Made by a program: the position numbers and the translations under genes. From Prevotella sp. UBA2711 (lineage in GTDB: Bacteria > Bacteroidota > Bacteroidia > Bacteroidales > Bacteroidaceae), in assembly GCA_002354095.1 (NCBI GenBank), contig DEKX01000013.1, positions 1 through 19,878 on the forward strand: a DNA stretch of 19,878 bases. The letters run 5' to 3'. Below are positions 1 to 7,223 of the stretch, in pieces (within the stretch, counting starts at the first letter, position 1; every line of letters begins with the position of its first letter). The notes under the pieces are model-generated. The model had not been told where the DNA came from. It saw only the letters and a program-made list of their open reading frames with translations, and did no database searches.

Positions 1-111
1 CTTCAGGGCTTCTTCGTTTGTATGATGCCGAAAAATCTTGATTTTCTGACAATTCCGGTGGATTGATTTATGTTAATTAATTGATAATCAATGTTATATT
101 TTGTGGTATAA

Positions 112-143
112 TTTGGTCGGTTCAATAAAAAGCAGTACTTTTG
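112..143 (+). promoter_or_regulatory. Bacteroidota-type promoter for the lytic transglycosylase-like gene
   Basis: TTTG at 112-115 is followed after 20 bp by TACTTTTG at 136-143, matching the Bacteroidota -33/-7 pattern (TAnnTTTG). Transcription would start near 150, leaving a leader of about 20-60 nt depending on which ATG is used. Bases 1-111 are AT-rich and show no supportable gene. Confidence 0.6.
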
Positions 144-210
144 TGCGCGATAACAATAGTGTGGCGATTGAATGTCTCGTGGTGAGACGGTCATACTTAA
201 AAGAAATTTT

Positions 211-642
211 ATGGTAAAGGTTGTTAGAAAAGTAGTAATTACAGCTGCCATCTTGATGGCATTTTCCGCAGAAGTATTTGCGGGAACAAATGGAAAAGGA
301 AGCTCTTTTGACTGGACACCTGTTATCAATGCGATTATTCAGGTGGAGAGTGGAGGTAATCCTCAGGCTGTTAGTGGACCCTCGTGTGGTGCGATGCAGA
401 TTACGCCAATATGCGTAAAACAGTGTAACATCATACTGGAGAAGAGAAAGAGCAAGAAGCGCTACACCTTAAACGACCGTTTCGACGTTCAGAAGTCGAA
501 GGAGATGTTTCTCCTGTTGCAATCGTTTTACAATCGTGCAAATGACGTCGAACACGCAATCCGTTCGTGGAACGGTGGTCAGAATTACTCCAAACGCGCT
601 ACACAGCGCTATTACGAGAAGGTGATGCGACACATGAAGTAA
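211..642 (+). CDS. Small secreted lytic transglycosylase-like (SLT-fold) protein
   Basis: About 143 residues. A signal peptide (MVKVVRK, a hydrophobic run, then cleavage near VFA/GTNG) is followed by a compact SLT/goose-lysozyme-like domain. The motif IIQVESGGNP holds the likely catalytic Glu (residue 46 from this start). The downstream SGPSCGAMQITP matches the family's G-x-MQ-[IL]-x-P segment, and a later AIRSWNGG matches the usual A-x-x-x-YN-x-G region. It would cleave peptidoglycan glycan strands in the periplasm. I start at 211 because the hydrophobic segment then sits at a normal distance from the N-terminus and an A-rich stretch precedes the ATG. An in-frame ATG at 172 would add 13 residues. 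It is short for a housekeeping transglycosylase and carries no LysM or other module. A specialised hydrolase, as seen in secretion or conjugation loci, is possible, but no such neighbours are present. Confidence 0.75.
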   Translation: MVKVVRKVVITAAILMAFSAEVFAGTNGKGSSFDWTPVINAIIQVESGGNPQAVSGPSCGAMQITPICVKQCNIILEKRKSKKRYTLNDRFDVQKSKEMFLLLQSFYNRANDVEHAIRSWNGGQNYSKRATQRYYEKVMRHMK

Positions 643-651
643 GAACATTCT

Positions 652-701
652 AAAAACAAAAAAGAGACGCAATTCAAATATTGATTGCGTCTCCTTTTTT
701 T
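652..701. terminator. Bidirectional intrinsic terminator
   Basis: A 10-bp stem (GAGACGCAAT at 664-673 with ATTGCGTCTC at 684-693) is followed by a T run at 695-701 on the plus strand. It is preceded by an A-rich stretch at 652-663, which reads as a T run on the minus strand. It can therefore end both the transglycosylase gene and the convergent tRNA. Confidence 0.85.
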
Positions 702-709
702 GTGTTTAG

Positions 710-782
710 TTGCGGAGGCAGGATTCGAACGTGCGACCTCCAGGTTATGAGCCTGGCGAGCTACCAACTGCTCCACTCCGCG
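710..782 (-). tRNA. Initiator tRNA-fMet (CAT)
   Basis: On the minus strand this folds as a 73-nt cloverleaf without encoded CCA. The acceptor CGCGGAG pairs with CTCCGCA, leaving the C1·A72 mismatch that marks bacterial initiator tRNAs. The D stem GAGC/GCTC gives the A11:U24 pair, also an initiator trait. The anticodon loop is CTCATAA (anticodon CAT). The anticodon stem is CCAGG/CCTGG, so the usual three G:C pairs at 29-31/39-41 are A:U, G:C, G:C here. The T stem GCACG/CCTGC contains a C·C mismatch at 52/62, which is unusual. The promoter lies just upstream at 804-834. Confidence 0.93.
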
Positions 783-803
783 ATCATTTCTTCTAAGCGG
801 GTG

Positions 804-834
804 CAAAGGTACGACTATTTTCTGAATAAACAAA
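804..834 (-). promoter_or_regulatory. Promoter of the initiator tRNA gene
   Basis: Read on the minus strand, TTTG (831-834) is followed after 19 bp by TACCTTTG (804-811), the consensus Bacteroidota promoter. The -7 element ends about 21 nt before the tRNA 5' end. Confidence 0.75.
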
Positions 835-891
835 ATATTTATCCTGTTTTTTTGTGATTTTGACTATTTTAGTGGTTTTTTCTTGAAATTA

Positions 892-923
892 TTTGGCAGT
901 TTGGAAAGTATTTCCTAATTTTG
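892..923 (+). promoter_or_regulatory. Promoter of the tetR-fabG operon
   Basis: TTTG at 892-895, a 20-bp spacer, then TAATTTTG at 916-923. The -7 element overlaps the left arm of an inverted repeat, so a repressor bound there would block initiation. Confidence 0.7.
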
Positions 924-946
924 CACACGCTATAAACTATGTGCAA
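921..946. promoter_or_regulatory. Candidate TetR operator (inverted repeat at the start site)
   Basis: TTGCACA (921-927) and TGTGCAA (940-946) form a perfect 7-bp inverted repeat with a 12-nt spacer. It lies over the -7 element and predicted transcription start of the TetR-family gene at 970. TetR proteins usually bind palindromes in their own promoter. Binding by this regulator is an inference. Confidence 0.45.
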
Positions 947-969
947 TTTAAAATTTGGGAGGATAAGAG

Positions 970-1563
970 ATGTCAATATCAAAGACTAGGCAGACGTTGG
1001 TGGATGTAGCCCGTCAATTGTTTGCCAAGAATGGGATGGAGAATACGACCATGAATGACATTGCGTTAGCGTCAAAGAAGGGGCGTCGTACGCTGTATAC
1101 CTATTTTAAGTCTAAGGAAGATATTTATTATGCTGTCATCGAGGGTGAGTTGGAACGTTTATCCGACAAGCTGGATGAAGTGGCTTCAAGGAAGATACCT
1201 CCTCAGGAGAAAGTTATAGAATTGATTTACACTCATCTGAATATGATACGTGAGACGGTGGTGCGAAATGGTAATTTGCGTGCCGAGTTCTTTCGAAATA
1301 TATGGATGGTAGAGAAAGTGCGTAAGAATTTTGACGAAGATGAAATAGAACTGTTCCGCAAAGTCTATTCAGAAGGTAAGGAGGACGGAGAGTTTGATAT
1401 AGACAATGTAGATTTGGTGGCGGATATTACCCACTATTGTATTAAGGGACTGGAGGTACCTTATATTTATGGACGTATCGCTCATGGTATGACGGAAGAG
1501 GCTACTAAGCCACAGGTCGCAAAAGTGGTGTATGGCGCCCTGGGTAAGATAAACAGAAAATAG
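970..1563 (+). CDS. TetR/AcrR-family transcriptional regulator
   Basis: 197 residues. Residues about 8-55 form the TetR N-terminal helix-turn-helix: RQTLVDVARQLFAKNGMENTT, then MNDIALASKKGRRTLYTYFKSKEDI, with the family's T-L-Y-x-Y-F-K-S-K-E signature. The remaining 140 residues are an all-helical region without recognisable ligand residues, so the effector is unknown. The start is supported by a strong GGGAGG (957-962), 7 nt before the ATG, which is rare among the genes here. fabG follows after 22 bp, so the protein probably controls its own operon through the palindrome at 921-946. A role in lipid or envelope control is plausible from the neighbour but not shown. Confidence 0.9.
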   Translation: MSISKTRQTLVDVARQLFAKNGMENTTMNDIALASKKGRRTLYTYFKSKEDIYYAVIEGELERLSDKLDEVASRKIPPQEKVIELIYTHLNMIRETVVRNGNLRAEFFRNIWMVEKVRKNFDEDEIELFRKVYSEGKEDGEFDIDNVDLVADITHYCIKGLEVPYIYGRIAHGMTEEATKPQVAKVVYGALGKINRK

Positions 1564-1585
1564 TTTTTTTAATTAATAAGATATT

Positions 1586-2323
1586 ATGGGATTATTAGAA
1601 GGAAAGACAGCTCTGATTACAGGTGCTGCACGCGGTATCGGAAAAGCTATCGCGTTAAAGTTTGCCGAAGAAGGTGCAAACGTTGCATTCACTGATTTGG
1701 AAGTGAACGAAGAGACAGAGAAAGAAATTGCTGCTAAAGGTGTAAAGGCAAAAAGCTATGCCTCAAATGCAGCTGATTTTGCCCAAACAGAGGAGGTTGT
1801 GAAGGCAGTGAAGGAAGAGTTTGGTTCTATTGACATTTTGGTGAACAATGCAGGTATCACCAAAGACGGTCTGATGCTTCGTATGACAGAACAGCAGTGG
1901 GATGCTGTGATTGCAGTAAATTTGAAGTCTGCTTTCAATTTCATTCATGCTTGTGTGCCTGTGATGATGCGCCAGCGTGGTGGATCCATCATCAATATGG
2001 CATCCGTTGTAGGTGTGCATGGTAATGCCGGACAGGCAAACTATGCTGCATCAAAGGCAGGATTGATTGCTCTTGCCAAGAGTATTGGGCAGGAGATGGG
2101 TCCAAAAGGTATTCGAGCTAATGCTATTGCCCCCGGTTTCATAGACACAGCAATGACACAGGCACTCCCCGATGATATTCGTAAGGAGTGGATCAATAAG
2201 ATTCCTCTTCGTCGAGGTGGCCTGGTTGAGGATATCGCCAATGTTGCTACCTTCCTGGCATCAGACATGTCAAGCTATATCAGCGGACAGGTTATTCAGG
2301 TTGATGGTGGTATGAACATGTAA
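1586..2323 (+). CDS. fabG: 3-oxoacyl-[acyl-carrier-protein] reductase FabG (SDR family)
   Basis: 245 residues, the normal length for FabG. The glycine-rich nucleotide-binding motif TGAARGIG is at 12-19 and NNAG at 87-90. The catalytic tetrad is complete: N112, S140, Y153 and K157 in the YAASK segment. The C-terminus ends VDGGMNM, typical of FabG. It would reduce 3-oxoacyl-ACP with NADPH in the fatty acid elongation cycle in the cytoplasm. Classical SDRs share this architecture, so a related reductase is possible, but the close match to FabG-type motifs favours FabG. It sits 22 bp behind the TetR gene and 13 bp before the next ORF, so transcription may continue into the metal-related genes. 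No terminator is visible after it. Confidence 0.88.
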   Translation: MGLLEGKTALITGAARGIGKAIALKFAEEGANVAFTDLEVNEETEKEIAAKGVKAKSYASNAADFAQTEEVVKAVKEEFGSIDILVNNAGITKDGLMLRMTEQQWDAVIAVNLKSAFNFIHACVPVMMRQRGGSIINMASVVGVHGNAGQANYAASKAGLIALAKSIGQEMGPKGIRANAIAPGFIDTAMTQALPDDIRKEWINKIPLRRGGLVEDIANVATFLASDMSSYISGQVIQVDGGMNM

Positions 2324-2335
2324 TTTAACCGTTCA

Positions 2336-2424
2336 CATGAAGATGCAGAAGAGAACATGGGCTGCAAGGCTATTATTATTGGTATTCTTACCAATACTCA
2401 TGTTCTCTTCTCTGCATATTCATG
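2336..2424 (+). promoter_or_regulatory. Long nested hairpin enclosing the start codon of the small Cys/His protein
   Basis: Bases 2336-2359 are the reverse complement of 2399-2424 except for one mismatch (2342/2418) and a 2-nt bulge near 2410, giving about 23 paired bases. The ATG at 2337-2339 lies in the left arm. The 39-nt interior holds a second perfect 8-bp hairpin (2377-2384 with 2389-2396, loop TTCT). No T run follows, so it is not an ordinary terminator. In mRNA it would bury the start codon. A role in translation control is inferred. Confidence 0.6.
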
Positions 2425-2678
2425 AATCAGTCGCCTATGAGGGCGAATGCTATGAATGTGCTAACCATCTGCATCATAGCGGACATATCTCCCTTCAGAC
2501 AGCCAGTTTCCATGACTGTGTGCTCTGTCAGTTTGTTACCCTGTCTTTTGTGGTAGCTGTACTTGTGACATTGCCGACTGTACTGCAAGCCCGTTCATTT
2601 ATTATTAATAATCCGACGACAAATTATCTGTTTTCAATTTGTCGTCATCATATTCCAAGAGCGCCCCCTGTTATCTGA
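2337..2678 (+). CDS. Small Cys/His-rich membrane protein, DUF2946-like
   Basis: 113 residues. A hydrophobic N-terminal segment (about 11-26) and a second at about 64-84 suggest a signal anchor and one membrane helix. Between them is a metal-ligand-rich stretch: H27, H29, C38, C41, H44, H46, H47, H50, H59, C61 and C64, including two CxxC motifs (CYEC and CVLC). The C-terminus ends in PRAPPVI. The CxxC entering a membrane helix plus the RAPP ending resembles DUF2946 proteins, which as I recall often sit beside TonB receptors for copper. The receptor gene starts 47 bp downstream. A role in handling copper, zinc or another soft metal is inferred; the function is unknown. The first 29 codons lie inside a large inverted repeat. 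Confidence 0.7.
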   Translation: MKMQKRTWAARLLLLVFLPILMFSSLHIHESVAYEGECYECANHLHHSGHISLQTASFHDCVLCQFVTLSFVVAVLVTLPTVLQARSFIINNPTTNYLFSICRHHIPRAPPVI

Positions 2679-2725
2679 TTGTTGCTAGAATTAACAAAGT
2701 AGTAATCAATTCAGATAACACAAAA

Positions 2726-4978
2726 ATGAAATCATTATATATTATTTTGCTTTCATGGGTATGCGTATATGCACCTGTGAAGGCTGAGCCATTGGCTCAA
2801 AAAGCATCGTTGCAAGGAAAAGTGACAGATGCTGTAGATGGTAGCCCTGTTGTGGGTGCCAGTATCTATTTCCCTTTGCTTAAACAAGGGACAGTGACAA
2901 ATGCGGAAGGTGTTTATTTTTTAGATCAACTACCGTCTGTAAGTACCACGATACAAGTGAGTTATGTTGGGCATCAGACCATTGTAGAAACGATAGATCT
3001 TCGAACTGTTCGGGAACGCGACTTCGTGTTGCATGAGAACAATGCCATGCTGAAAGAAGTGGTAGTGACTGGTTTGACGGGTAATGCGCGTGCCGATTAT
3101 TCGCCAGCTCCCGTATCAGTAGTAGCCCCTCGCGTTCTGCAAGGAATTACTTCAACCAATATCATTGATGCTATAGCCCGTCAGCCCGGTGTTGCCCAGA
3201 TTACAACGGGTGCGGGTATCTCAAAACCCGTGATTCGTGGATTAGGCTATAATCGTATAGTAACAGTTAACGACGGCATCCGACAGGAAGGGCAGCAATG
3301 GGGCGATGAACATGGAATTGAGGTGGACCCGCAGACGGTTCATTCTGTTGAGATTCTGAAGGGTCCCGCTTCATTGATGTATGGTTCTGATGCGATGGCA
3401 GGTGTGTTGGTTCTCCATGAACAACCTGTGATGCCTCAAGGTCAGATGGCAGCCACGCTTGGAGGAGAATATCAGACCAATAATCATTTATGGGATTATA
3501 CTGTTAATTTTGCCGGTAACAAAGGTGGAATAGTGTGGAACGCCCGATGGAGTCAGAAAAGTGCAGATGAATATAAGAATAAACGCGACGGAAAAGTATG
3601 GGGCTCACAGTTCAGTGAACGTGCCTTTACGGGTATGCTGGGGCTGAATCGCAGTTGGGGCTATTCCCATCTGAAGTTCTCCTCTTATTATATCAAACCC
3701 GGTTTGGTGGAAGGCGAACGTGACGAGATTACTAATGAGCTGTTACCTTCTGAGGCCTATCAGAAAATATACCACCATAAGGCAGTGCTTGACAACTCCT
3801 TTATTATCGGTGACGGTTCGTTAAAAGCCGTAATAGGTTACCAACAGAATCGTCGTAAGGAATTCGAAGGTGAAGAAGAGCCAGGGCTTGACTTCCGGCT
3901 CCATACCGTTAACTATGATGTCCACTATACATCTACCCGAGACCAATGGCAATGGGCTGCCGGTATTTCTGGAATGTGGCAACATTCCGAGAATATGGGA
4001 ACAGAATTCCTGATACCCTCTTACCGGCTCTTTGATATTGGTGCATTTGCATCCGTCACTCGCAATTTTGAACAGCTGACATTAAGCGGAGGTGTGCGTT
4101 TTGACCATCGCCACTTGCACAGCTATGGGCTGATGGACGAAGGCGAGGAACGTTTTGAGGATTTTAGTCGTAATTTCAAAGGACTTACAGGAAGCATTGG
4201 TGCTATCTGGCGCATAAGTTCTCAATGGAATGCCCGTCTGAACATCTCTCATGGATTCCGTGCTCCCAATTTAAGTGAACTGGGTTCTAATGGAGAACAC
4301 GAAGGTACGTTCCGCTACGAAATTGGCAATCATGAGCTGTCGCCAGAAAACAGTTGGCAATTCGACCTCGGTGTTGACTATTCGTCAAGCATTCTTTCTG
4401 CTCAGGTATCGTTCTTTGCCAATCACGTCAACAACTACATCTTCTTGCAGCGACTTGATGCGACGAACAATGAATACCAATATATGTCAGGTGATGCCCG
4501 TCTGTGGGGTGGGGAAGCATCTGTTGACTTTCATCCGATAGAGCCGCTGCATTTCGAGAACAGTTTCTCGTATGTTAATGCCGTTCAACTGCATCAGCCG
4601 TCTGATAGTCATTATCTGCCATTTACACCGGCACCTCGTTGGACAAGTGACCTGCGTTATGACATCATACGCGACGGGCGGCTGTTCAATAACACTTACT
4701 TGAGCATCGGCCTGGAGTGCTATCTGCGCCAAAGTCATGTGCGTACCGCCAATGATACAGAGACAGCGACGCCTTCCTATACACTGGTCCATCTTTCAGC
4801 TGGTACCGATATCAAGTGGCATGGTCGTCGTGTGGCTTCCATCTTCCTGAATGCCAACAACCTATTCGACCGCGCATACCAATCGCATCTGAGCCGACTG
4901 AAATACGCAGACGGTCAGGGAATCTGTAATATGGGAAGAAATATAGGCTTCAAGGTGTTAGTACCTATTGCACTATAA
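2726..4978 (+). CDS. TonB-dependent outer-membrane receptor, probable metal or metal-chelate uptake
   Basis: 750 residues from the chosen start MKSLYIILLSW. An upstream in-frame ATG at 2639 would add 29 residues, overlap the previous gene and bury the signal peptide (cleavage near VKA/EP, residue 20). Residues 27-103 form a carboxypeptidase-regulatory-like domain (LQGKVTDAVDG...). KEVVVTG at 110-116 resembles a TonB box or plug start. The plug runs to about 230 and holds QQWGDEHGIEVD (190-201) and EILKGPASLMYGSDA (209-223). The rest is a beta-barrel with a C-terminal strand ending VLVPIAL. The QWGDEHG plug segment occurs in ZnuD-like and related metal receptors. No lipoprotein partner of the SusD type follows, which argues against glycan import. 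The adjacent Cys/His-rich protein supports a metal substrate; which one is undetermined. Confidence 0.88.
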   Translation: MKSLYIILLSWVCVYAPVKAEPLAQKASLQGKVTDAVDGSPVVGASIYFPLLKQGTVTNAEGVYFLDQLPSVSTTIQVSYVGHQTIVETIDLRTVRERDFVLHENNAMLKEVVVTGLTGNARADYSPAPVSVVAPRVLQGITSTNIIDAIARQPGVAQITTGAGISKPVIRGLGYNRIVTVNDGIRQEGQQWGDEHGIEVDPQTVHSVEILKGPASLMYGSDAMAGVLVLHEQPVMPQGQMAATLGGEYQTNNHLWDYTVNFAGNKGGIVWNARWSQKSADEYKNKRDGKVWGSQFSERAFTGMLGLNRSWGYSHLKFSSYYIKPGLVEGERDEITNELLPSEAYQKIYHHKAVLDNSFIIGDGSLKAVIGYQQNRRKEFEGEEEPGLDFRLHTVNYDVHYTSTRDQWQWAAGISGMWQHSENMGTEFLIPSYRLFDIGAFASVTRNFEQLTLSGGVRFDHRHLHSYGLMDEGEERFEDFSRNFKGLTGSIGAIWRISSQWNARLNISHGFRAPNLSELGSNGEHEGTFRYEIGNHELSPENSWQFDLGVDYSSSILSAQVSFFANHVNNYIFLQRLDATNNEYQYMSGDARLWGGEASVDFHPIEPLHFENSFSYVNAVQLHQPSDSHYLPFTPAPRWTSDLRYDIIRDGRLFNNTYLSIGLECYLRQSHVRTANDTETATPSYTLVHLSAGTDIKWHGRRVASIFLNANNLFDRAYQSHLSRLKYADGQGICNMGRNIGFKVLVPIAL

Positions 4979-4981
4979 CAC

Positions 4982-5407
4982 CTACCGTTTTTTGAATTCA
5001 AGCGTCTTAGGGAGTTTCTGCCATTTCCCATTCTTGGGAATTTTGACAGTGCTCCCTTTTTCCTGTTTGAAGATATAGATAGAATCATTTTTCTTGGTAA
5101 GCGACGCTTCTAAGTCTTCACTGCCAAAGTCATTAATCATAGTCATTTTGGCTTTTTGGTCGTCTATGACCTCAGCTTCCACCATGACCCAGCAGAAAGA
5201 ATGCCGTTGCTTGCCTAAATAGCCAGGCAGTTCGCCATAAATCTCCTGACCAGGAATCTTGATATTCTTGTCATAGAAGTTGATACGCAGATAAACCTCG
5301 TATTCATTGTTCACGAGGTAGGCTTTGAAGGGCTTGATGTCCCTTTGTGCATAGGCAGTGGAACATAGTAATCCCATCCAAAATATAAGAAAAACTTTTT
5401 TCATCAT
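4982..5407 (-). CDS. Secreted protein of unknown function
   Basis: 141 residues. MMKKVFLIFWMGLLCSTAYA is a clear signal peptide with cleavage after AYA (residue 20). The mature 121 residues are polar, with no motif I recognise. The pattern of alternating strands (YEVYLRINFYD, SIYIFKQEK) suggests a small beta-rich periplasmic domain. The gene converges on the TonB receptor with only 3 bp between stop codons and no visible terminator. A -7 element (5412-5419) ends just 4 nt before the first ATG, so the mRNA may be nearly leaderless. Confidence 0.75.
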   Translation of the reverse strand: MMKKVFLIFWMGLLCSTAYAQRDIKPFKAYLVNNEYEVYLRINFYDKNIKIPGQEIYGELPGYLGKQRHSFCWVMVEAEVIDDQKAKMTMINDFGSEDLEASLTKKNDSIYIFKQEKGSTVKIPKNGKWQKLPKTLEFKKR

Positions 5408-5411
5408 GCGG

Positions 5412-5419
5412 CAAAGATA
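5412..5419 (-). promoter_or_regulatory. -7 element of the secreted-protein gene
   Basis: Minus-strand TATCTTTG (TAnnTTTG) ends 4 nt before the ATG at 5407. I see no good -33 TTTG at the normal distance. If used, transcription would begin at or within the first codons. Confidence 0.4.
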
Positions 5420-5471
5420 CTAAATCTAAATCAATTATTTAAAGACATGTAGAAAAATATAAATATTTTCC

Positions 5472-5485
5472 TTCTAAATTTAGAA
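5472..5485. repeat. Perfect 14-bp palindrome upstream of the glycogen synthase promoter
   Basis: TTCTAAATTTAGAA is self-complementary and lies where the -33 element of the glycogen synthase promoter would sit. This is a possible operator. Confidence 0.4.
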
Positions 5486-5495
5486 AAATTTTAAG

Positions 5496-5503
5496 TAACT
5501 TTG
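5496..5503 (+). promoter_or_regulatory. -7 element of the glycogen operon
   Basis: TAACTTTG matches TAnnTTTG and ends 21 nt before the glycogen synthase ATG. The -33 position shows no TTTG. It is instead occupied by the end of a palindrome (5472-5485), which may mean an activator is needed. Confidence 0.6.
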
Positions 5504-5509
5504 CACCCG

Positions 5510-5523
5510 TTATACTAGTATAA
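5510..5523. repeat. Perfect 14-bp palindrome just before the glycogen synthase start codon
   Basis: TTATACTAGTATAA is fully self-complementary and ends 1 nt before the ATG at 5525. It could be a regulator site over the start of transcription, or a weak RNA hairpin at the ribosome entry site. Confidence 0.4.
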
Positions 5524-5524
5524 G

Positions 5525-7198
5525 ATGGGAAAAGAATTATTAAAGCCTGATTTTATCTTTGAGTCGAGCTGGGAGGTCTGTAATAAGGTAGGCGGTATTT
5601 ATACCGTTCTCTCTACGCGCGCGAAGACTTTACAAGATGAGATGAAGGACCGTATCGTGTTTATCGGTCCAGATTTTTGGCAGGAAAAAGAAAGCCCATA
5701 TTTTAAGGAAGACAAGTCTCTTTTTGCAGAGTGGCAATGGGAGGCGAAAGAAAATGGTATTTCCGTTAGAGTAGGGCGCTGGACAATTCCTGGTGAACCA
5801 ATCGCTGTGTTAGTGGATTTCAAACCATTCTTTGAAAAGAAGAATGAAATTTATGGCTGGTTGTGGGAGCACTACCAGGTGGATTCGCTACATGCTTATG
5901 GCGATTACGACGAGGCTTCTATGTTCTCGTATGCTGCTGCATTGGTGGTAGAAAGTTTCTACAACCATTATCTACTAAAAACAAACAAACGAGTGATTTA
6001 TCATGCAAACGAATGGATGTGCGGCTTGGGTGCATTATATATTAATAATGTGTTGCCCCAAATCGGTACAGTCTTCACCACCCATGCTACGAGCATCGGT
6101 CGTTCGATTGCAGGAAATCAAAAGCCCCTTTACGACTATCTCTTCGCCTATAATGGCGACCAGATGGCTGATGAATTGAACATGCAGTCGAAGCATTCTA
6201 TCGAGAAGCAGACGGCTTGGCATGTAGATTGTTTTACAACGGTCAGTGATATCACTGCAAATGAGTGTAAGGAACTGCTTGACAAACCCGTTGATGTAGT
6301 ATTGCCTAACGGATTTGACAATAGTTTTGTTCCTAAGAGCACTGTTTTTGCCAAGAAGCGCAAGGCAGCCCGCAAGCGTTTGTTGGAAGTAGCCAACGCT
6401 TTGTTAGGTGAAAATCTTACTGATGATACCCTCATTGTTTCAACCTCAGGACGTTACGAGTTCCGCAACAAAGGCATTGACGTATTCGTGGAAGCCATGA
6501 ATCGTCTGCTGCGCGACAAGGAACTGAAGAAAAAGGTGTTGGCCTTTATTGAAGTTCCAGGTTGGGTGGGCGAACCCCGTAAGGACCTGCAGGAGCGTCT
6601 GTCGAGTGGTAAGTCCTTCGATACCCCATTGGAAGTACCACAGGTTACGCACTGGCTTCACAATATGAGTCACGACAATGTGCTGGGTATGATGAAGTAC
6701 TACGACATGCACAATCGTAAGGAAGACCAGGTGAAAGTGATATTCCTGCCCTGTTATCTGGATAGCAAGGATGGTATTATGGACATGACCTATTACGATG
6801 TTGTATTAGGAAATGACCTTTGTATTTATCCTTCCTATTACGAACCCTGGGGTTACACTCCGTTGGAGGCTATTGCCTTCAAGGTGCCCTGTATCACAAC
6901 TGATCTCGCAGGTTTTGGCCTTTGGGCTAATAAGGAAATCGGTCATTATGGCGAGATAGAAGACGGTGTGAAAGTGATTCATCGCACCGACTACAACTAT
7001 TCCGAGGTAGCTGATGCCATCAAGGATACTGTAGCCCAATTCTCTGGCATGTCTCAAAAGCAGGTGGACGAATGTCGCAAACATGCTGATGCACTCTCAA
7101 AGAAAGCCCTTTGGAGCGAGTTCATCAAGTATTATTATGAAGCTTACGACATCGCTCTGAAGAAGGCAGATGCCCGTATGAAAGAAGTAAATAAGTAA
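5525..7198 (+). CDS. Glycogen synthase, GT3-type (eukaryote-like)
   Basis: 557 residues. The N-terminus FESSWEVCNKVGGIYTVLST (12-31) is the sugar-nucleotide-binding start of GT3 glycogen synthases, the family of yeast Gsy and animal GYS, rather than the GT5 GlgA form (KTGGL). YHANEWMCG is at 159-167 and TTHATSIGR at 185-193. The segment SYYEPWGYTPLEA (437-449) holds the paired glutamates E440 and E448 of the retaining GT-B active site. It would extend alpha-1,4-glucan from an activated glucose donor (UDP- or ADP-glucose; not decidable here). It is shorter than eukaryotic enzymes and appears to lack their regulatory tails. The phosphorylase gene starts 25 bp downstream, so synthesis and breakdown of glycogen are co-transcribed. 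Palindromes flank the promoter. Confidence 0.92.
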   Translation: MGKELLKPDFIFESSWEVCNKVGGIYTVLSTRAKTLQDEMKDRIVFIGPDFWQEKESPYFKEDKSLFAEWQWEAKENGISVRVGRWTIPGEPIAVLVDFKPFFEKKNEIYGWLWEHYQVDSLHAYGDYDEASMFSYAAALVVESFYNHYLLKTNKRVIYHANEWMCGLGALYINNVLPQIGTVFTTHATSIGRSIAGNQKPLYDYLFAYNGDQMADELNMQSKHSIEKQTAWHVDCFTTVSDITANECKELLDKPVDVVLPNGFDNSFVPKSTVFAKKRKAARKRLLEVANALLGENLTDDTLIVSTSGRYEFRNKGIDVFVEAMNRLLRDKELKKKVLAFIEVPGWVGEPRKDLQERLSSGKSFDTPLEVPQVTHWLHNMSHDNVLGMMKYYDMHNRKEDQVKVIFLPCYLDSKDGIMDMTYYDVVLGNDLCIYPSYYEPWGYTPLEAIAFKVPCITTDLAGFGLWANKEIGHYGEIEDGVKVIHRTDYNYSEVADAIKDTVAQFSGMSQKQVDECRKHADALSKKALWSEFIKYYYEAYDIALKKADARMKEVNK

Positions 7199-7223
7199 TA
7201 GTAATCAATAATTTGACAAAATT

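Noticed and set aside
3..329. Minus-strand open frame of 108 codons at the left end
   Set aside because: It is antisense to the transglycosylase-like gene and its promoter, with low-complexity AT-rich codons and no domain.
612..833. Minus-strand open frame of 73 codons
   Set aside because: It runs through the initiator tRNA and the terminator and encodes no recognisable protein.
2639..2725. Upstream start for the TonB receptor adding 29 residues
   Set aside because: It would overlap the preceding gene and place a good signal peptide in the interior of the protein.
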